Assembly (NCBI GenBank): GCA_022360135.1
Contig: JAKSDM010001812.1
Span: 1 to 8,970, forward strand
Direction of reading: 5' to 3'
Origin: Pseudanabaenales cyanobacterium
GTDB lineage: Bacteria; Cyanobacteriota; Cyanobacteriia; Phormidesmidales; Phormidesmidaceae
Length of the DNA: 8,970 nucleotides
Each line of letters begins with the position of its first letter. Positions within the stretch are counted from its first letter, which is position 1. Shown in pieces: positions 6,889-8,970 of this stretch. The notes under the pieces were generated by a model, which searched no databases, was not told the origin of the DNA, and saw only the letters and a program-made list of their open reading frames with translations. The position numbers and the translations under genes are program-made.

Positions 6889-8304
6889 CTACTCTTGACT
6901 TTGGCGTTTACGCAGTTTTGCTGTCACCCGAAGCCCCCCAGAGGGAATAAATGTTGTCCCGTGTCTTTGGGGAAGAGCAGGACGCTTACTGACAAGGGAA
7001 AATTCCATTTTATTCAGCATCTCTGCCAGGACGACCTTCATCTCAAACATCGCCAATGCATAGCCGACACAGCGGCGATTACTACCCCCAAATGGAATAA
7101 ATTCATAGGGAGAATATTGATGATTCAAAAAGCGCTCTGGTCTAAAAAAATGTGGATCTGCATAGACTTCTGGGTCACAATGGACCAGATAGATACAGGG
7201 TGACAACAGTACACCTGGCTCTATGTTGTAGCCTAAGAGATTAAACAATTGCTTAGGCGCTCGCGGAACTGCAAACAAGGTTACTGGAGAAATTCGCAGG
7301 GTTTCATTACAAACAGCTGATAGGTATGGCAATTTGGCGATTTCCACAGAATCTGGATTAGGGCCTAAGTCGATTAATTCAGCTAGTATTTGATCGCGCA
7401 CCCTAGCATCATAATGAATCCAGTAGATTGCCCAAGCAAGGGCTGCTGCTGTGGCTTCATTTGCTGCAAACAGCAGAGCCATCAATTCATCGCGGATTTC
7501 TTGATCATTGAGCGTTTGTCCCTGCTCATCCCGAGCAGACAGAAGTAGACCCAGAACGTCATTCTGTGACTCCTGATGTCGGCGATCAGCTATTTCTGCC
7601 AGCAGAAGTTGAGCAATCTGGCGTTTAAGACGTACTAATTTTCCCCAAGGGCTACAGGCTCCTAAGTCAATCTGTAAGGGTTTAAAAAACAAGAAAGCCG
7701 CTAGTAGTGGCGCCTTAAGCGTGTCACGAAATAACCATTGCAGTTGCTCATAGCGCCCCTCTTCACTAAATCCGAGCAATACCCGTAAAATCACTTGCAG
7801 GGTAATATCTTGCAAAGTTGGGTGAATTGGAAACACTTTGCCGAGTGGCCATTTGGCCATAACTTGATGTGTAATTTCAGCCATGACTTGGCCGTAAGCT
7901 TGAATGCTCTTCCCATGAAAAGTCGGCATGATCAACTTACGGTGCTGTTGATGCTTTGCTCCATCAATTGCGAACAGAGTCTCTGCTCCGAGTAAAGGGA
8001 CCCCCACATTTGAAGCAGTACCAAATGAATAAGGAGGCGCACGGAATAGAGCTTCAACCGCACGCGCCGTGTTTAACATCACCATAGGCGGGAGGCCCGG
8101 AAGAGAGGAGCGAATCAGGTCTGCTGTTTCGAATTTAGAATGCACAGGGTCTAGAGCATTAATGGGGCGAAAGATGCCCAGAAATAATGACAGATGGAGA
8201 TGTAGAAGTCCGGGAAGTTTTAAACTTTCGATATCTGAGTAGCTAAGAGATGGAAGAGATGCAGTGTGCTGTTCAGACGGATGATTAGATGTTGTATTGG
8301 ACAT
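6889..8304 (-). CDS. Cytochrome P450, CYP110-like
   Basis: A complete, soluble bacterial-type P450 of 471 residues, presumably a tailoring mono-oxygenase (hydroxylation or epoxidation of the polyketide). It needs partner ferredoxin and reductase, which are not in the window. Visible motifs: FAIDGAKHQQHRKLIMPTFHG (about 111-131, B'-C region), I-helix LLFAANEATAAALAW (277-291), ExxR in NETLRISP (Glu334, Arg337), FFRPERF (386-392) and the haem loop PFGGSNRRCVG with Cys412 (codon 7069-7071). The I-helix is unusual: the position of the conserved Thr after the acidic residue is Ala284. The haem loop has Ser where most have a third Gly. The overall style recalls cyanobacterial CYP110 enzymes. The ATG at 8304 has a weak AAAGG 11 bases upstream. 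The gene follows the methyltransferase on the same strand after about 75 bp, so the two may be cotranscribed. Its base composition is clearly more AT-rich than both the PKS and the methyltransferase, suggesting separate acquisition. Confidence 0.95.
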   Translation of the reverse strand: MSNTTSNHPSEQHTASLPSLSYSDIESLKLPGLLHLHLSLFLGIFRPINALDPVHSKFETADLIRSSLPGLPPMVMLNTARAVEALFRAPPYSFGTASNVGVPLLGAETLFAIDGAKHQQHRKLIMPTFHGKSIQAYGQVMAEITHQVMAKWPLGKVFPIHPTLQDITLQVILRVLLGFSEEGRYEQLQWLFRDTLKAPLLAAFLFFKPLQIDLGACSPWGKLVRLKRQIAQLLLAEIADRRHQESQNDVLGLLLSARDEQGQTLNDQEIRDELMALLFAANEATAAALAWAIYWIHYDARVRDQILAELIDLGPNPDSVEIAKLPYLSAVCNETLRISPVTLFAVPRAPKQLFNLLGYNIEPGVLLSPCIYLVHCDPEVYADPHFFRPERFLNHQYSPYEFIPFGGSNRRCVGYALAMFEMKVVLAEMLNKMEFSLVSKRPALPQRHGTTFIPSGGLRVTAKLRKRQSQE

Positions 8305-8379
8305 AATTGATAGGACCTTTGATTCTGAAGGGACGCTTCACGGGCAGATAAAGCTTGGGGATGGAGGGGGTTCGGTTTT

Positions 8380-8970
8380 TCATCGCGCCTTTTCCGCCGT
8401 GATGATCGCATAGTCGAGTGGATCGTAGGCCCGATCGTTGGCCGTGCTGGCCTTCCAGTAGGCGCGCATAAGCGGGTGCATGCGTTCGACCACGACCGGA
8501 TCGTTCAGCCGCTGGCGGGCGTAGCGCGCGAACGGGGCGTAGACGAGTTCACGGATCGAGCGCCATTCAATCGACTCGAAGCCTGCCGCTCGCAACTTTT
8601 CAATGTAAGGGGCGCGCCCGTACATGTTCGCCTGCGGAATCTGCCAAATGCGCCGTCCTAGGTAGTCGCCGATGCGCTCGACGGCTCGAAGGCGGCGCCC
8701 CTCGAGCGGCGTCATGTCGGCGATCGCAATCCGTCCCCCCGGCCGCAGTACACGATAGGCATCGGAAAAGAAATCCTCGCGGGTGACGAAGTGAAAGGCT
8801 GCCTCGAGCGAGATGATCTTGTCGAAGCTATCGGCCGCATACGGTATGTCCGTCGCTGAGCCGACCTGGAGTTCGATGCGATCGGAGAGACCGCGTTCGG
8901 CAACTCGCTTTTGAGCGTGCTCAACCTGTTTCGGGGACGGATTGAGTCCGCAAATTCTCTGCGGTCGGAA
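8380..8970 (-). CDS. SAM-dependent methyltransferase, class I, 5'-truncated by window edge
   Basis: The frame is open from base 8970 down to TGA at 8380-8382, giving 196 visible residues; the start and the Gly-rich SAM motif I are beyond the right edge. Visible are GLNPSPKQVEHAQKR (acidic-loop/motif II region), VGSATDIPYAADSFDKIISL, EAAFHFVTREDFFSDAYRVL and RPGGRIAIADM. This is the pattern of Methyltransf_11-type natural-product O-methyltransferases of the EryG/RebM kind: AFHF-x-x-RE-x-F in the middle and a RVLRPGG turn. It most likely methylates a hydroxyl of the polyketide; a C- or N-methyl target cannot be excluded. Met at 8715 is internal and is not the start. It is GC-rich, like the PKS. 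The P450 gene follows on the same strand. Confidence 0.9.
   Translation of the reverse strand, partial: FRPQRICGLNPSPKQVEHAQKRVAERGLSDRIELQVGSATDIPYAADSFDKIISLEAAFHFVTREDFFSDAYRVLRPGGRIAIADMTPLEGRRLRAVERIGDYLGRRIWQIPQANMYGRAPYIEKLRAAGFESIEWRSIRELVYAPFARYARQRLNDPVVVERMHPLMRAYWKASTANDRAYDPLDYAIITAEKAR

Noticed and set aside
8305..8379. Terminator or promoter between the methyltransferase and P450 genes
   Set aside because: There is a weak 5-bp stem (TGAAG/CTTCA) and a T5 run at 8376-8380 on the plus strand, but they are not adjacent and no plus-strand gene is present. No promoter pair was convincing.
8380..8715. Methyltransferase starting at Met 8715
   Set aside because: The Met lies inside the conserved RPGGRIAIADM turn, and the frame continues open to the window edge with further methyltransferase motifs.
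1..8970. CRISPR array, tRNA or rRNA genes
   Set aside because: No regularly spaced direct repeats and no tRNA- or rRNA-like sequences were seen on either strand.

Overview
The window is part of a trans-acyltransferase (trans-AT) polyketide biosynthesis cluster from a bacterium that cannot be named from sequence alone. It shows the end of a giant PKS gene on the plus strand (1-4851). This is followed convergently by three minus-strand accessory genes: an AttH/CrtC-like lipocalin-type protein (4901-6523), a cytochrome P450 (6889-8304) and a SAM-dependent methyltransferase that runs off the right edge (8380-8970). The PKS and methyltransferase are GC-rich. The P450 is visibly AT-richer and reads like a cyanobacterial CYP110-type enzyme, so the locus looks mosaic. 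A cyanobacterium or an uncultured symbiont with a horizontally assembled cluster would both fit; this is inference.

The PKS fragment encodes 1616 residues, open at the 5' edge. Reading left to right it holds the C-terminal linker of an upstream ketosynthase (KS), an acyl carrier protein (ACP1), a complete KS, a second ACP (ACP2), a TubC-like docking segment and a terminal condensation (C) domain. There is no AT, reductive domain or thioesterase in the visible part. ACP1 carries the Trp six residues after the phosphopantetheine Ser that marks beta-branching ACPs. The KS keeps its Cys but has lost the first catalytic His (HGTGT became NASGM), so it is predicted to be non-elongating (KS0). The C domain has an intact HHxxxDG motif and most likely releases the finished chain by forming an ester or amide bond.

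The region between the lipocalin-like gene and the P450 gene (6524-6888) contains debris of mobile DNA: a 44-codon tail resembling an IS630-type transposase, and a sequence resembling an IS3-type terminal repeat. It lies exactly where base composition changes.

Together the genes suggest this ending for the pathway: a beta-branch installed at ACP1, pass-through on KS0/ACP2, release by the C domain, and tailoring by a P450 that lacks the usual I-helix Thr, an O-methyltransferase-like enzyme and an AttH/CrtC-like protein of unknown chemistry. The last is the least expected member and the best candidate for new enzymology.
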